DNA of 64,000 nt, taken from Streptomyces celluloflavus. Its GTDB lineage: Bacteria; Actinomycetota; Actinomycetes; Streptomycetales; Streptomycetaceae. Below are positions 26,464 to 34,416 of this stretch, one piece after another. Location of the stretch: positions 1 to 64,000 of the forward strand of contig JOEL01000002.1 in NCBI GenBank assembly GCA_000720995.1, written 5' to 3'. How positions within the stretch are numbered: position 1 is the stretch's first letter; each line of letters starts with the position of its first letter. The position numbers and the translations under genes were made by a program. The notes under the pieces were generated by a model. It was not told the DNA's origin, did not search any database, and saw nothing but the letters and a program-made list of their open reading frames with translations.

Positions 26464-26863
26464 GTGCTCGGCTCCCTCGTCCGGACGGTGCGTGGTGGTC
26501 GTGCCCGTCGAAGTCTCGCACCGGCGCCGTGCACGTCGACAGGCGCCCTCCACGGCAGCGACGGACGCCGTCCGCGCGCGGCGGCGGTACACGCCTCGCA
26601 GCGCTCGGCCGGGAGGTCCCTCCGCCTCACCGGTCACATGCGTCCGTCGTGATCCGGAGGAGCGGTGACCGGCGGAGCGGTGACCGGCGCGGCGCGGCCG
26701 AGGTGCCGCTTCGGCGCGTGCGGCCGACGGCCCCCACCCCCTACCCGTAGTACTTCGGAGCTACGCGGAAGGTGTGCTCCCCGGAGTGACGCCGACCACG
26801 GGCGGCGGTTCATAGCTTCGGTACCGGAAGCACGACCCACCCCGGTACGGAAGGACCTCCGCG
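26464..26863. other. 400-bp divergent intergenic region
   Basis: Between the PH-like gene (minus) and the hydrolase operon (plus). No gene is supported. TAGCTT at 26815-26820, followed by the short palindrome CGGTACCG (26819-26826), may belong to the promoter of the hydrolase-acyltransferase operon. Confidence 0.4.
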
Positions 26864-27916
26864 ATGGTGTCCCGACCGCGCAGCAGCCGCCTGCGCAGAA
26901 GTCCGCTGCGCGGCGACGGCCCGCCCGGCGGCCGTTCCACCGACGGCCGTTCACCCGGCGGTCGTTCGCGCCGGGGGCGTGGGTGGCGTGCCGTGCTCGC
27001 GGCGCTCGTCGTCGCCTCGGTGGCGGTGCCGGTGTCGGGCGCGGCGGGTCCCGGAGCGGTGCCGGCGCCGGAACCGGCCGCCCTCGCCCCGCTGGGGGCG
27101 GCGACGCCCGCGGCCCTCACCGGGCGGTACGCCGCGGTGCGGGACGGTATCCGGGCGGCCGGGCGGGCGGCGGCCGCGCACGGTGACCGGGGGCGGGCCG
27201 CCGCGCTGCGCGCCATGGCGGACCCGCACCGGCACTTCCTGTCCTTCGACGGCCGGGACGGCGGCCGCACCGCCGAGGTCTTCGGCGACCTGTCCCGGGC
27301 CGGGCGGATCGCCGTACTGGTCCCCGGCTCGGACACCAGCCTCGACCGCTACGCCCGTTTCCGCTCCGGCGCGACGGCGCTCCAGCGGGAGCTGGGGGCC
27401 GGCTCCGCCGTCGTCGCCTGGCTCGGATACCGGACGCCGGACACCGTCAGCCCCGTGGTCCTCACCCCCGACCGCGCGCGGGAAGCCGCCCCCCAACTCC
27501 GTGCGTTCGTCGGGCAACTGGGGGTGCTGCGGCCCGCCGCCCGGGTCGCGCTCCTGTGCCACTCCTACGGTTCCGTGGTCTGCGGTCAGGCCGCGGCCGG
27601 GCTGCGGGTCGCCGACATCGTCCTGTACGGCAGCCCCGGCACCGGCGCCGAGAGCGCCGCCGCCCTGCGCACCCCGGCCACCGTCTGGGCCGGCCGCGCC
27701 GCCGGCGACTGGGTCGCCCACGTGCCCCACACCCGGCTGCCGCTGCCCTTCACCACCCTCGGCCTGGGCCCCGACCCGCTCTCACCGGAGTTCGGTGCCC
27801 GCCGCTTCGCCGCGGGCACCGGTGGCCACAGCGACTACCTCACGCCCCACTCCCCGTCCCTGGAGAACCTCGCCCGGATCGTCCTGGGCCGTACCCCTGC
27901 CAAGGAGCCCCGATGA
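26864..27916 (+). CDS. Secreted or anchored alpha/beta hydrolase (DUF1023 type)
   Basis: A 350-residue protein. A basic N-terminus (RRGRGWR) leads to the hydrophobic AVLAALVVASVAVPVSGAAG, a signal peptide or anchor. The rest is an alpha/beta hydrolase of the DUF1023 family: GRIAVLVPGSDTSLDRYARF, VVAWLGYRTPD, nucleophile elbow CHSYGS (Cys in place of the first Gly, as in this family), DIVLYGSPG and a late His in GGHSDYLT. Substrate unknown. AAGGAC precedes the ATG. The next gene starts within its stop codon (ATGA), so the two are an operon. Confidence 0.88.
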   Translation: MVSRPRSSRLRRSPLRGDGPPGGRSTDGRSPGGRSRRGRGWRAVLAALVVASVAVPVSGAAGPGAVPAPEPAALAPLGAATPAALTGRYAAVRDGIRAAGRAAAAHGDRGRAAALRAMADPHRHFLSFDGRDGGRTAEVFGDLSRAGRIAVLVPGSDTSLDRYARFRSGATALQRELGAGSAVVAWLGYRTPDTVSPVVLTPDRAREAAPQLRAFVGQLGVLRPAARVALLCHSYGSVVCGQAAAGLRVADIVLYGSPGTGAESAAALRTPATVWAGRAAGDWVAHVPHTRLPLPFTTLGLGPDPLSPEFGARRFAAGTGGHSDYLTPHSPSLENLARIVLGRTPAKEPR

Positions 27917-29100
27917 TCACGTCAAGCCGCCTGCGCGGCCTCGTCCGGCGCATCGACACCGCCACGCCACCCGACCGCGACCGCGCCGTCGACGCCCTGC
28001 GCGCCCTGGCCATCGGGGGCGTGGTGCTCGGCCACTGGCTGGTGACCGCCCTGGTCGCCGACAGCGGCACCCTGCACACCGCCAGCCCGCTCCAGCACCT
28101 GGCCCAACTCACGCCCGTCTCCTGGCTGTTGCAGACCCTGGCGGTCTTCTTCCTGGTCGGCGGCAAGGTGGCCGCCGACAGCTACGCCGCGGCCCGCACC
28201 CGGGGCACCACCTACGGGCAGTGGTTCGGCGCCCGGATGGCGCGCCTGTGCCGGCCGGTGGCCGCCGTCCTGGTGGTGTGGACCGTGGCGGCGGGCGCGA
28301 TGCTCGCCGCCGGCACCGGCCTGGAGACCCTGCACACCCTGCTCAAGCTGGTGCTGTCCCCGCTGTGGTTCCTGCTGGTCTTCGCCGGTCTGACGGCGGC
28401 GACCCCGCTGGTGGCCCGGCTGCACCCGCTGTGGCCGCTCGCCGTGGTGCTCCACGTCGACCTGGTCCGCTTCGCCCTGGGCGGGCCCGGATGGCTGGGC
28501 TGGATCAATGTGGCGGCGGGCTGGCTGGTCCCGTACTGCCTGGGCACGGCCTGGGCCCGCGGCGCGCTGCGCGGCCGCGGCACCGCGGTGGTGCTGCTGG
28601 CCGGGGGAGCGGCCGCGACCGCCGCACTGGTGCTCTGCGCGGGCTATCCGGCCGCCATGGTCGGGGTGCCCGGCGCCGCCGTCTCCAACCTCAACCCGCC
28701 GACCCTGGCCGCCGTCACCTTCGGTCTCGCCCAGTGCGGCGCCGCCCTCCTGCTGCTGGGTCCGCTGCGGCGCCTCCTGGCCCGGCCCGGGGCGTGGGCG
28801 GCGGTGGCGCTGGTGAATCTCTCCGCGATGACCATTTTCCTGTGGCATCAGAGCGCGATGATGGCGGTCACCGCGACGGGATTGCTGGCGGGCGGGCCGC
28901 TGCCCGGTCTGCACACCGTGCCCGACAGCCCCGCCTGGATCCTCGCCCGCCTCGCCTGGCTGCCCGTGTTCGCGGCGGCGCTGCTGGTGTGCTGGGCCGC
29001 GTTCCGCACGTACGAGCAGGGACGGCGGGAACGGCGCGGCGGCACCCGGGTCGTATGTGAGCACCGACCCGGCCGGAGGACGGTGACGCACCGTGCCTAG
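27913..29100 (+). CDS. Acyltransferase-3 family membrane protein
   Basis: A 395-residue integral membrane protein with about ten helices. The N-terminal motif RDRAVDALRALAIGGVVLGH has the Arg and His of the acyltransferase-3 family, whose members acylate sugars, peptidoglycan or antibiotics at the membrane. The end (TYEQGRRERRGGT) is cytoplasmic and basic. It overlaps the hydrolase stop by 4 bp, and its own stop codon is part of the -10-like TAGGGT of the following kinase gene. Pairing with a hydrolase suggests a surface-modification role, which is inference. Confidence 0.88.
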   Translation: MITSSRLRGLVRRIDTATPPDRDRAVDALRALAIGGVVLGHWLVTALVADSGTLHTASPLQHLAQLTPVSWLLQTLAVFFLVGGKVAADSYAAARTRGTTYGQWFGARMARLCRPVAAVLVVWTVAAGAMLAAGTGLETLHTLLKLVLSPLWFLLVFAGLTAATPLVARLHPLWPLAVVLHVDLVRFALGGPGWLGWINVAAGWLVPYCLGTAWARGALRGRGTAVVLLAGGAAATAALVLCAGYPAAMVGVPGAAVSNLNPPTLAAVTFGLAQCGAALLLLGPLRRLLARPGAWAAVALVNLSAMTIFLWHQSAMMAVTATGLLAGGPLPGLHTVPDSPAWILARLAWLPVFAAALLVCWAAFRTYEQGRRERRGGTRVVCEHRPGRRTVTHRA

Positions 29101-29110
29101 GGTGGGCGCC

Positions 29111-30451
29111 GTGGATCTTGTGGCCAAGGGGGACCGGGAGCGCCTGACGGCGTTCCTGAGGAAGGCGCCGCGCACCGTACGCGAAGGGCTGCGGAAGGCG
29201 CCGCGCGCCGTGCGCGGCGACCTGTGGACGGTGGCGCGCGACCCGCTGCCGAGCGTGGGCCTGCTGGGCTGGCTGCCGCATGTCCATGTGATGCTCTTCG
29301 TGGCGATCATGGGCCTGCTCAACGCGAACCAGTCCCGGCAGGTACTCGGGGAGGCGTCGGCGCTCTGGACGCTGATCGCCGTGCTCCAGCCGGCGGCCGC
29401 GCTGCTCGCGCTGTCCCGCCCGGTGCCGGCCTGGTGGCTGTCGACGATCGGGCTGTCCGCGACCGCGGCGGCCGCGGAGACCGGAGCCGACCGCGACACG
29501 CTGTGGCCCTGGAGCGTCGCGGGAATCGCCCTGCACACCCTCGTGCTGCTCCTCCTCGCGCTGCGGGTCCGCCCCCGGGTCGCGGTCGAGGCGCTGGGGC
29601 TCACCGTCCTCGCGGGGCTGCTCAACACCTCCCTGGCGTCCCAGAACCACAACCAGGTCCTGACGCGGGGCGCCGTGATCTTCGCGACCGCCGTGGTGGT
29701 CGGCACCGCGCTGCGCGGCCGCCGGGTGGCCCGTACCCGGCTGGTCCGGCAGGAGGAGCTCACCGCCGAGGAGCGGTCCCGACGCACGCTGCTGGAGGAG
29801 CGCAACCGGATCGCCCGCGAACTGCACGACGTGGTCGCCCACCACATGTCGGTGATCTCCATCCAGGCGCAGGTCGCCCCGCACCTGGTCGACGCCCCGA
29901 CCGCGGAGCTGACGGAGAACCTCGCGGGCATCCGCGAGAGCGCCGTCGAGGCGCTGACCGAACTGCGGCGGGTCCTGGGCGTACTGCGCTCGGAGGACGC
30001 CGGGGCGGAGGGGGTACGGCACGCTCCGCAGCCCACCCTCGACCGGCTGGACGAGGTGGTCGCCAAGGTGCGCGGCGCCGGGCTCACGGTCACCACGGAG
30101 ACCACCGGCGCGCCGCGCCCGCTCTCGCCGGGCGTCGAACTGTCGGCGTTCCGCATCGTCCAGGAGGCGCTCAGCAACGTGCTGCGGCACGCGCCAGGGG
30201 CGGCGGTGCGGGTGGCGATCGGATACCGGCCGGACGGTCTCACCCTGCGGATCGCCAACACCGCGCCGCGGGAGCCCGTACCGCTCCCGTCGGACACCGG
30301 CCACGGGCTGCTGGGCATGCGCGAACGCACCGCCATGCTCGGCGGCGAACTGGCCACCGGCCGCACCCCCGACGGCGGCTGGGAAGTGACCGCGATCCTT
30401 CCCGCCACCGCCCCGAAGCCGCCCGCCGACCCTGTTGAGGCCCGTCCATGA
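29111..30451 (+). CDS. Sensor histidine kinase (DesK/NarL type)
   Basis: About 446 residues. Roughly five membrane helices (VMLFVAIMGLLNANQ, GIALHTLVLLLLAL and others) precede the dimerisation box ERNRIARELHDVVAHHMSV with the phospho-acceptor His and an HATPase domain (IVQEALSNVLRHA; HGLLGMRERTAML). GTG 29111 is chosen because TAGGGT stands exactly 7 bases before it, the pattern of a leaderless Streptomyces transcript. GTG 29093, overlapping the acyltransferase stop, is the alternative and adds six residues. Its response regulator follows with an ATGA overlap. Confidence 0.9.
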   Translation: MDLVAKGDRERLTAFLRKAPRTVREGLRKAPRAVRGDLWTVARDPLPSVGLLGWLPHVHVMLFVAIMGLLNANQSRQVLGEASALWTLIAVLQPAAALLALSRPVPAWWLSTIGLSATAAAAETGADRDTLWPWSVAGIALHTLVLLLLALRVRPRVAVEALGLTVLAGLLNTSLASQNHNQVLTRGAVIFATAVVVGTALRGRRVARTRLVRQEELTAEERSRRTLLEERNRIARELHDVVAHHMSVISIQAQVAPHLVDAPTAELTENLAGIRESAVEALTELRRVLGVLRSEDAGAEGVRHAPQPTLDRLDEVVAKVRGAGLTVTTETTGAPRPLSPGVELSAFRIVQEALSNVLRHAPGAAVRVAIGYRPDGLTLRIANTAPREPVPLPSDTGHGLLGMRERTAMLGGELATGRTPDGGWEVTAILPATAPKPPADPVEARP

Positions 30452-31119
30452 CGACCATCCGCGTGCTGATCGCCGACGACCAGATGATGGTCCGCCAGGG
30501 CTTCACGGTGCTGCTGAACGCCGAACCCGGCATCGAGGTCGTCGGCCAGGCCGTGGACGGTCTAGACGCCGTCGCCAAGGTCGCCGAACTCGCCCCGGAC
30601 GTCGTCCTGATGGACATCCGGATGCCCGCCCTCGGCGGCATCGAGGCGACCCGCCGGATCACCGGACCGGCCGGCGCCACCGTCAAGGTGCTCGTGCTGA
30701 CCACCTTCGACCTCGACGAGTACGTGTACGAGGCGCTGCGCGCGGGCGCGTCCGGATTCCTGCTGAAGGACGCGTCGGCCGCCGAACTCGCCCAGGCGGT
30801 ACGGGTGGTGGCGGCCGGCGACGCCCTGCTCGCCCCGAACATCACCAAGCGCCTGATCGCCGAGTTCTCCCGGATGACCGGCGCCCCGCGCACCCCCCTC
30901 AAGGACCGCGTCGGCGATCTGACGGAACGCGAGACCGAGGTTCTGTCGCTGATCGCGCAGGGCCTGTCGAACGCGGAGATCGCCGAACGTCTGGTGGTGG
31001 CGGAACAGACCGTCAAGACCCATGTGAGCCGGATCCTGGTCAAACTGGGTCTGCGCGACCGCACCCAGGCCGCGGTCTTCGCCTACGAGACGGGACTGGT
31101 GCGTCCGGCCGGATACTGA
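30448..31119 (+). CDS. NarL/DesR-family response regulator
   Basis: A 223-residue regulator, partner of the preceding kinase. The receiver has Asp10/Asp11, phospho-acceptor Asp56 (LMDIRMP) and Lys in GFLLKDAS; the LuxR-type HTH is LTERETEVLSLIAQGLSNAE with TVKTHVSRILVKLGLRDR. Complete and of normal length. ATG overlaps the kinase stop (ATGA). It is the last gene of the operon; 228 bp follow before the convergent LysR-type gene, with no obvious terminator. Confidence 0.93.
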   Translation: MTTIRVLIADDQMMVRQGFTVLLNAEPGIEVVGQAVDGLDAVAKVAELAPDVVLMDIRMPALGGIEATRRITGPAGATVKVLVLTTFDLDEYVYEALRAGASGFLLKDASAAELAQAVRVVAAGDALLAPNITKRLIAEFSRMTGAPRTPLKDRVGDLTERETEVLSLIAQGLSNAEIAERLVVAEQTVKTHVSRILVKLGLRDRTQAAVFAYETGLVRPAGY

Positions 31120-31346
31120 CCGCCGCGGGGGAGCGGGGCGCCGCAGCGGCGACGGGGAGCGGTGACCGGCCGTCGCCTTCGCCCGCGGGGTGGCCCGCCG
31201 ACGCTCATCGCGCCTTTTCGGTGGTGGTACGGGCGCGACTCCGGGGCCCCGGCCCGGGACACGGGCCGCCACAGAGGGCTCGCACCCGGAGAACGAGCAC
31301 ACCACCGCCGATCACGGGGCTCCCCGCACCGTGCGCGACGCCGGGG

Positions 31347-32117
31347 TCAGGACCGGCGGCGGGGCTTGCCGCGCTTGCCGCCCTTGGGGCTGCCGGAACC
31401 GCCCCGTGGGTTCTTGCCGGCCGCGGGCTTCCGCCCGGCCGTGGGCTTGCGCTGCCCACCGCGGGTGTCGGGGCGCTTGCGCTGCGTCTCCTGCGCCGGG
31501 GCGGCGGCGCGCCCCCGTGAACTGTTGACCGTCCGCCCCCGGACGATCCCGATGAAGTCCTCCACCATGTCGGTGGTCTCCTCCTCCGGCCACGACAGTG
31601 CGACACGTGACTGAGGGGCGTCCGTGACCGGCCGGTAGGTGAGGTCCTTGCGGTGGTGCAGGCGGGCGAGCGACTGCGGGACGACAAGGAGCCCCACGCC
31701 CGCCGCCACCAGTTCGATGGCGTCCGCCGTCGTGGCGGGGCGCTCGTTCGCGGGCCGCCCCGGCGGGCGCTCCCAGTCGAGGGTGTCGTCGAGGGGATGC
31801 AGCACGATCTCGTCGGCCAGGTCCTCGGCGGACACCTCGTCGACCGCCGCCACGAGGTGGTCCTTGGGGACCACGACCACCGTCGTCTCGGCGTAGAGGG
31901 GGATCGCGCTGAGGTCCGTCCGGCCGGTCGGCAGCCGTACGAAACCCGCGTCGGCGCCGCGGTCGCCCAGCACGCCGGGCGCTTCGGCGGCGGTCACCGG
32001 GATGAGGATCAGCGGGATGCCGGGCAACCGCTCGTTCCAGATACGCACCCATTTGGTCGGGGTCACGCCCGGGACGTAGGCGAGCCGGAACGACGGGGGT
32101 GCTTCTGAGCCTGTCAC
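31347..32117 (-). CDS. LysR substrate-binding-domain protein without DNA-binding domain
   Basis: A 256-residue protein that is only the effector-binding half of a LysR regulator: FRLAYVPGVTPTKWVRIWNE, DAGFVRLPTGRTDLSAIPLY, ETTVVVVPKDH and AIELVAAGVGLLVVPQSLA. The N-terminal helix-turn-helix is missing. The last 55 residues are Lys/Arg/Gly/Pro-rich (GKNPRGGSGSPKGGKRGK), a disordered basic tail that could bind nucleic acid. The GTG start lies 6 bases after TAGCCT, so it is probably leaderless. Divergent from the DUF5997 gene 58 bp away, an arrangement I recall as conserved in Streptomyces; the two may form a sensing pair. Confidence 0.85.
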   Translation of the reverse strand: MTGSEAPPSFRLAYVPGVTPTKWVRIWNERLPGIPLILIPVTAAEAPGVLGDRGADAGFVRLPTGRTDLSAIPLYAETTVVVVPKDHLVAAVDEVSAEDLADEIVLHPLDDTLDWERPPGRPANERPATTADAIELVAAGVGLLVVPQSLARLHHRKDLTYRPVTDAPQSRVALSWPEEETTDMVEDFIGIVRGRTVNSSRGRAAAPAQETQRKRPDTRGGQRKPTAGRKPAAGKNPRGGSGSPKGGKRGKPRRRS

Positions 32118-32175
32118 CGTGCCAGGCTACCGGTCGTGTTCGAAGGTGTCGGACACGCTCGGTACCCTTGGCACC
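32118..32175. promoter_or_regulatory. Two divergent leaderless promoters with palindrome GTGTCGGACAC
   Basis: A 58-bp region. Plus: TACCCT (32163-32168), then 7 bases, then ATG 32176. Minus: TAGCCT (32129-32124), then 6 bases, then GTG 32117. The 11-bp palindrome GTGTCGGACAC (32146-32156) lies in the -35/spacer zone of both and occurs again, unchanged, at 33504-33514. Confidence 0.65.
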
Positions 32176-32571
32176 ATGACGTCGCACCAGAACACCCAGA
32201 CAATGAAGCCCGCGACCGCGGCGAAGAAACTGGGTGTGTACCTTGAGGCCACCCCCGCCGAGTTCCAGGAAGGCGTCGTCTCGCGCGGCGAGCTGAACGC
32301 ATTGCAGGCCGATCCCCCCGAGTGGCTGCGTGAGCTGCGGCGCAACGGTCCGCACCCCCGCCCGGTGGTCGCGGCGAAGCTGGGTGTCTCCATCTCGGGC
32401 CTCGCGCGCGGCGGGATCACCGAAGCCCTCACCACGGAGCAGATCGAGGCGCTCAAGAAGGACCTCCCCGAGTGGCTGCAGAAGGAACGCGCCACCCAGG
32501 CCGAGGTCCGGAAAGAGACGGTACGCATCAAGGAGAAGAACGCGGAGCGTGACGACCAGTCGCGTTCCTGA
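32176..32571 (+). CDS. DUF5997 family protein
   Basis: A 131-residue, fully soluble, charged protein: KPATAAKKLGVYLEATPAEF, the segment VSRGELNALQADPPEWLREL, and PHPRPVVAAKLGVSISGLARG, whose helix-turn-helix-like look suggests DNA binding. The C-terminus is a Lys/Glu helix. This matches DUF5997, which in streptomycetes neighbours the LysR-substrate-domain gene. One hypothesis is that the DNA-binding and ligand-binding parts of a regulator are split over the two genes. Leaderless start (TACCCT-N7-ATG). Confidence 0.85.
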   Translation: MTSHQNTQTMKPATAAKKLGVYLEATPAEFQEGVVSRGELNALQADPPEWLRELRRNGPHPRPVVAAKLGVSISGLARGGITEALTTEQIEALKKDLPEWLQKERATQAEVRKETVRIKEKNAERDDQSRS

Positions 32572-32734
32572 CCGGGCACGGGCGACCGGGCCGCGGCACG
32601 GCAGGACCGTACGCGGCAGGCCCGTAAGGCAGGTCACCGGTCGGCCGCCGGGCGCTTCCCTCTGAACGGCGCGCCTCGTACGAGGACGAGACAGGCCGGA
32701 GTGAGTGGCCGAGGCAGGCGTCCGAGCAGGTGGT

Positions 32735-33496
32735 TCACGCCTGCCCGTGCAGCTTGCCGATATGGGTGAGCACTTCGTCCACGTGCGGACGCACCCGGGC
32801 CTTCAGCTCATCGCTCCAGGTCTCGTCCGCGTAGTGGCAGTTGAGGTACAGGTACCTGGCGTGTTCCAAGACGGGACGGTGTTCCGGGGAGAGGCGCGCG
32901 AGGGCCCAGTCCGCGGCGGCGTCCTTGGGTCTGATCTCGCCGGTGGCGAGGGTGGTCCAGACGCGGGCGAGAGTCAGCAGGACGTTGCGGGTGTCGTCGG
33001 TCAGCTCGTCGAGGAGTTCCGGGATGCCCGCGACGCTCGCCCGGACGAGGTCGGCGTGCGGCACGGGGTCGAGGAGCTCGGCGGGAGGCGGTCCGGTGAG
33101 GGGGTGGTCGCCTGCCAGGACCATCGTGAGCACCAGAGCAAGATCCGGCATCGCGCCGGGCCGCGGGGGGCCACTCGCCCGGAGTTCGTCGCGCAGCCAC
33201 TCGCCGTAGAGGAAATCCCCGGTCGGCGGGGTCCGCCAGGGGCGGACCTCGGACTGCACGACGACGGTGAGTTCGACCGGCCGGACCGCGGCGGTGAGGC
33301 CGGAGATCTCCAGCAGGCCCCGAAGGAGCGCCCGCCGCTCCCGGTCGTCCAGGCTCCGCCGGGTGACGGCCAGGATGTCCAGGTCGCTGGCCGGAGCGAG
33401 GCCCCCGAGCACGGCGGAACCGTGGAGGTAGGTGCCGAGAAGCTCCGGCGCCAAGACGTCACGGACGAGTCCAACGGTCTGCTCAAGCTGATCCAT
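32735..33496 (-). CDS. AadA-like aminoglycoside nucleotidyltransferase
   Basis: A 253-residue nucleotidyltransferase of the ANT(3'')/AadA type. The N-terminal fold has LGTYLHGSAVLGGLAPASDL followed by DILAVTRRSL, the G-S-x10-D-x-D pattern that binds metal and nucleotide; the helical DUF4111-type domain follows (LLTLARVWTTLATGEIRPKD). It may adenylylate aminoglycosides or act on another small molecule; resistance is inferred only from family. ATG 33496 starts just where similarity begins; GTGs at 33499, 33514 and 33517 are possible. The upstream side carries GTGTCGGACAC. Confidence 0.85.
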   Translation of the reverse strand: MDQLEQTVGLVRDVLAPELLGTYLHGSAVLGGLAPASDLDILAVTRRSLDDRERRALLRGLLEISGLTAAVRPVELTVVVQSEVRPWRTPPTGDFLYGEWLRDELRASGPPRPGAMPDLALVLTMVLAGDHPLTGPPPAELLDPVPHADLVRASVAGIPELLDELTDDTRNVLLTLARVWTTLATGEIRPKDAAADWALARLSPEHRPVLEHARYLYLNCHYADETWSDELKARVRPHVDEVLTHIGKLHGQA

Positions 33497-33503
33497 CACG
33501 CCA

Positions 33504-33514
33504 GTGTCGGACAC
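33504..33514. promoter_or_regulatory. Palindrome GTGTCGGACAC, second copy
   Basis: Identical over 11 bp to the site at 32146-32156. It lies 8 bp upstream of the AadA-like start at 33496 and would sit in its promoter or leader. It could be a binding site of a regulator shared with the LysR-domain/DUF5997 pair. Confidence 0.45.
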
Positions 33515-33765
33515 CACGCGCTCACCGGAAAGCGACTATCTGCCGCGCCGGGCCGACCCGGCAGGCCCCGACCTCTGCCGACAGTCCTCCGGGCGGCGCC
33601 ACCGGCATCCGGTGGTGGACCCCACTGACGCCAGTGATGTGACTGACGTCCTGATGGCAGACGGCAACCCGCACAGCACCGATCCCTCACGGGCCGAGAT
33701 CCGCATCCGTACCGGATTTCCGCTGCGCCCGTTCCCGCGGCCCGCACAGCGCTAGCGTGGGGCCC

Positions 33766-34290
33766 ATGATCGTATGGCTCAACGGCACCCACGGCGCGGG
33801 CAAGACGACGACCGGTGCACTCGTGCAGCGGCTGATCCCGGATTCACGGGTGTTCGACGCCGAGAAGGTCGGCGAGACCCTCATGGACATCACCCCGGGG
33901 CTGCCCGCCACGGACAACTTCCAGCACTGGCCGCCGTGGCGGCCGCTCGTCGTCGAGACCGCCCGCCGGGTACTCGACTACACCGGTGGCACGCTGGTGA
34001 TGCCCATGACCGTCCTTGTCGAGGAGTACTGGCGCGAGATCAGCGCGGGCCTCGCCCACCATGCCATCCCGGTACGGCACTTCGTCCTCCACGCCGACCA
34101 GGACACCCTCCGCGGGCGCATCGCGGGCGACACTGTTCTCGGCCCCAACTCCCCGTTCCGTCTCCAATACCTCGATCCCTACGCCGAGGCGGCCCGCACG
34201 TGGCTGCACGCCGAGGCCGAGGTCGTCGATACCACGCACCTCACGCCCGCCCAGGCCGCCGTGCAGATCGCAGCGGCCGTCAAGGGGTGA
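33766..34290 (+). CDS. P-loop kinase-like ATP-binding protein
   Basis: A 174-residue P-loop protein. The Walker A motif is at the very start (LNGTHGAGKTTTGALV), with a lid region (HFVLHADQDTLRGRIAGD) typical of chloramphenicol-phosphotransferase-like or shikimate-kinase-like small kinases. The substrate is unknown. ATG 33766 stands 7 bases after TAGCGT (33753-33758), a leaderless pattern; GTG 33757 would add three residues but lacks a ribosome site. It faces the GAPDH gene. Confidence 0.85.
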   Translation: MIVWLNGTHGAGKTTTGALVQRLIPDSRVFDAEKVGETLMDITPGLPATDNFQHWPPWRPLVVETARRVLDYTGGTLVMPMTVLVEEYWREISAGLAHHAIPVRHFVLHADQDTLRGRIAGDTVLGPNSPFRLQYLDPYAEAARTWLHAEAEVVDTTHLTPAQAAVQIAAAVKG

Positions 34291-34375
34291 GGTCCGCATG
34301 AAGCGCCACCCCGCCGCGGACGTCGCCCGCGCATTCACCGTGTCCGGCCAACCAGTGCGCTTCACAGGAGGCGCT

Positions 34376-34406
34376 GGGCGGCACGGCCCCCGCAGGAGGG
34401 CCGCCC
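34376..34406. terminator. Hairpin between convergent kinase-like and GAPDH genes
   Basis: GGGCGGC (34376-34382) pairs with GCCGCCC (34400-34406); inner GGCCC/GGGCC pairing is an alternative. It is 11 bp from the GAPDH stop and may terminate both genes. Confidence 0.45.
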
Positions 34407-34416
34407 CGGTTTCCGG

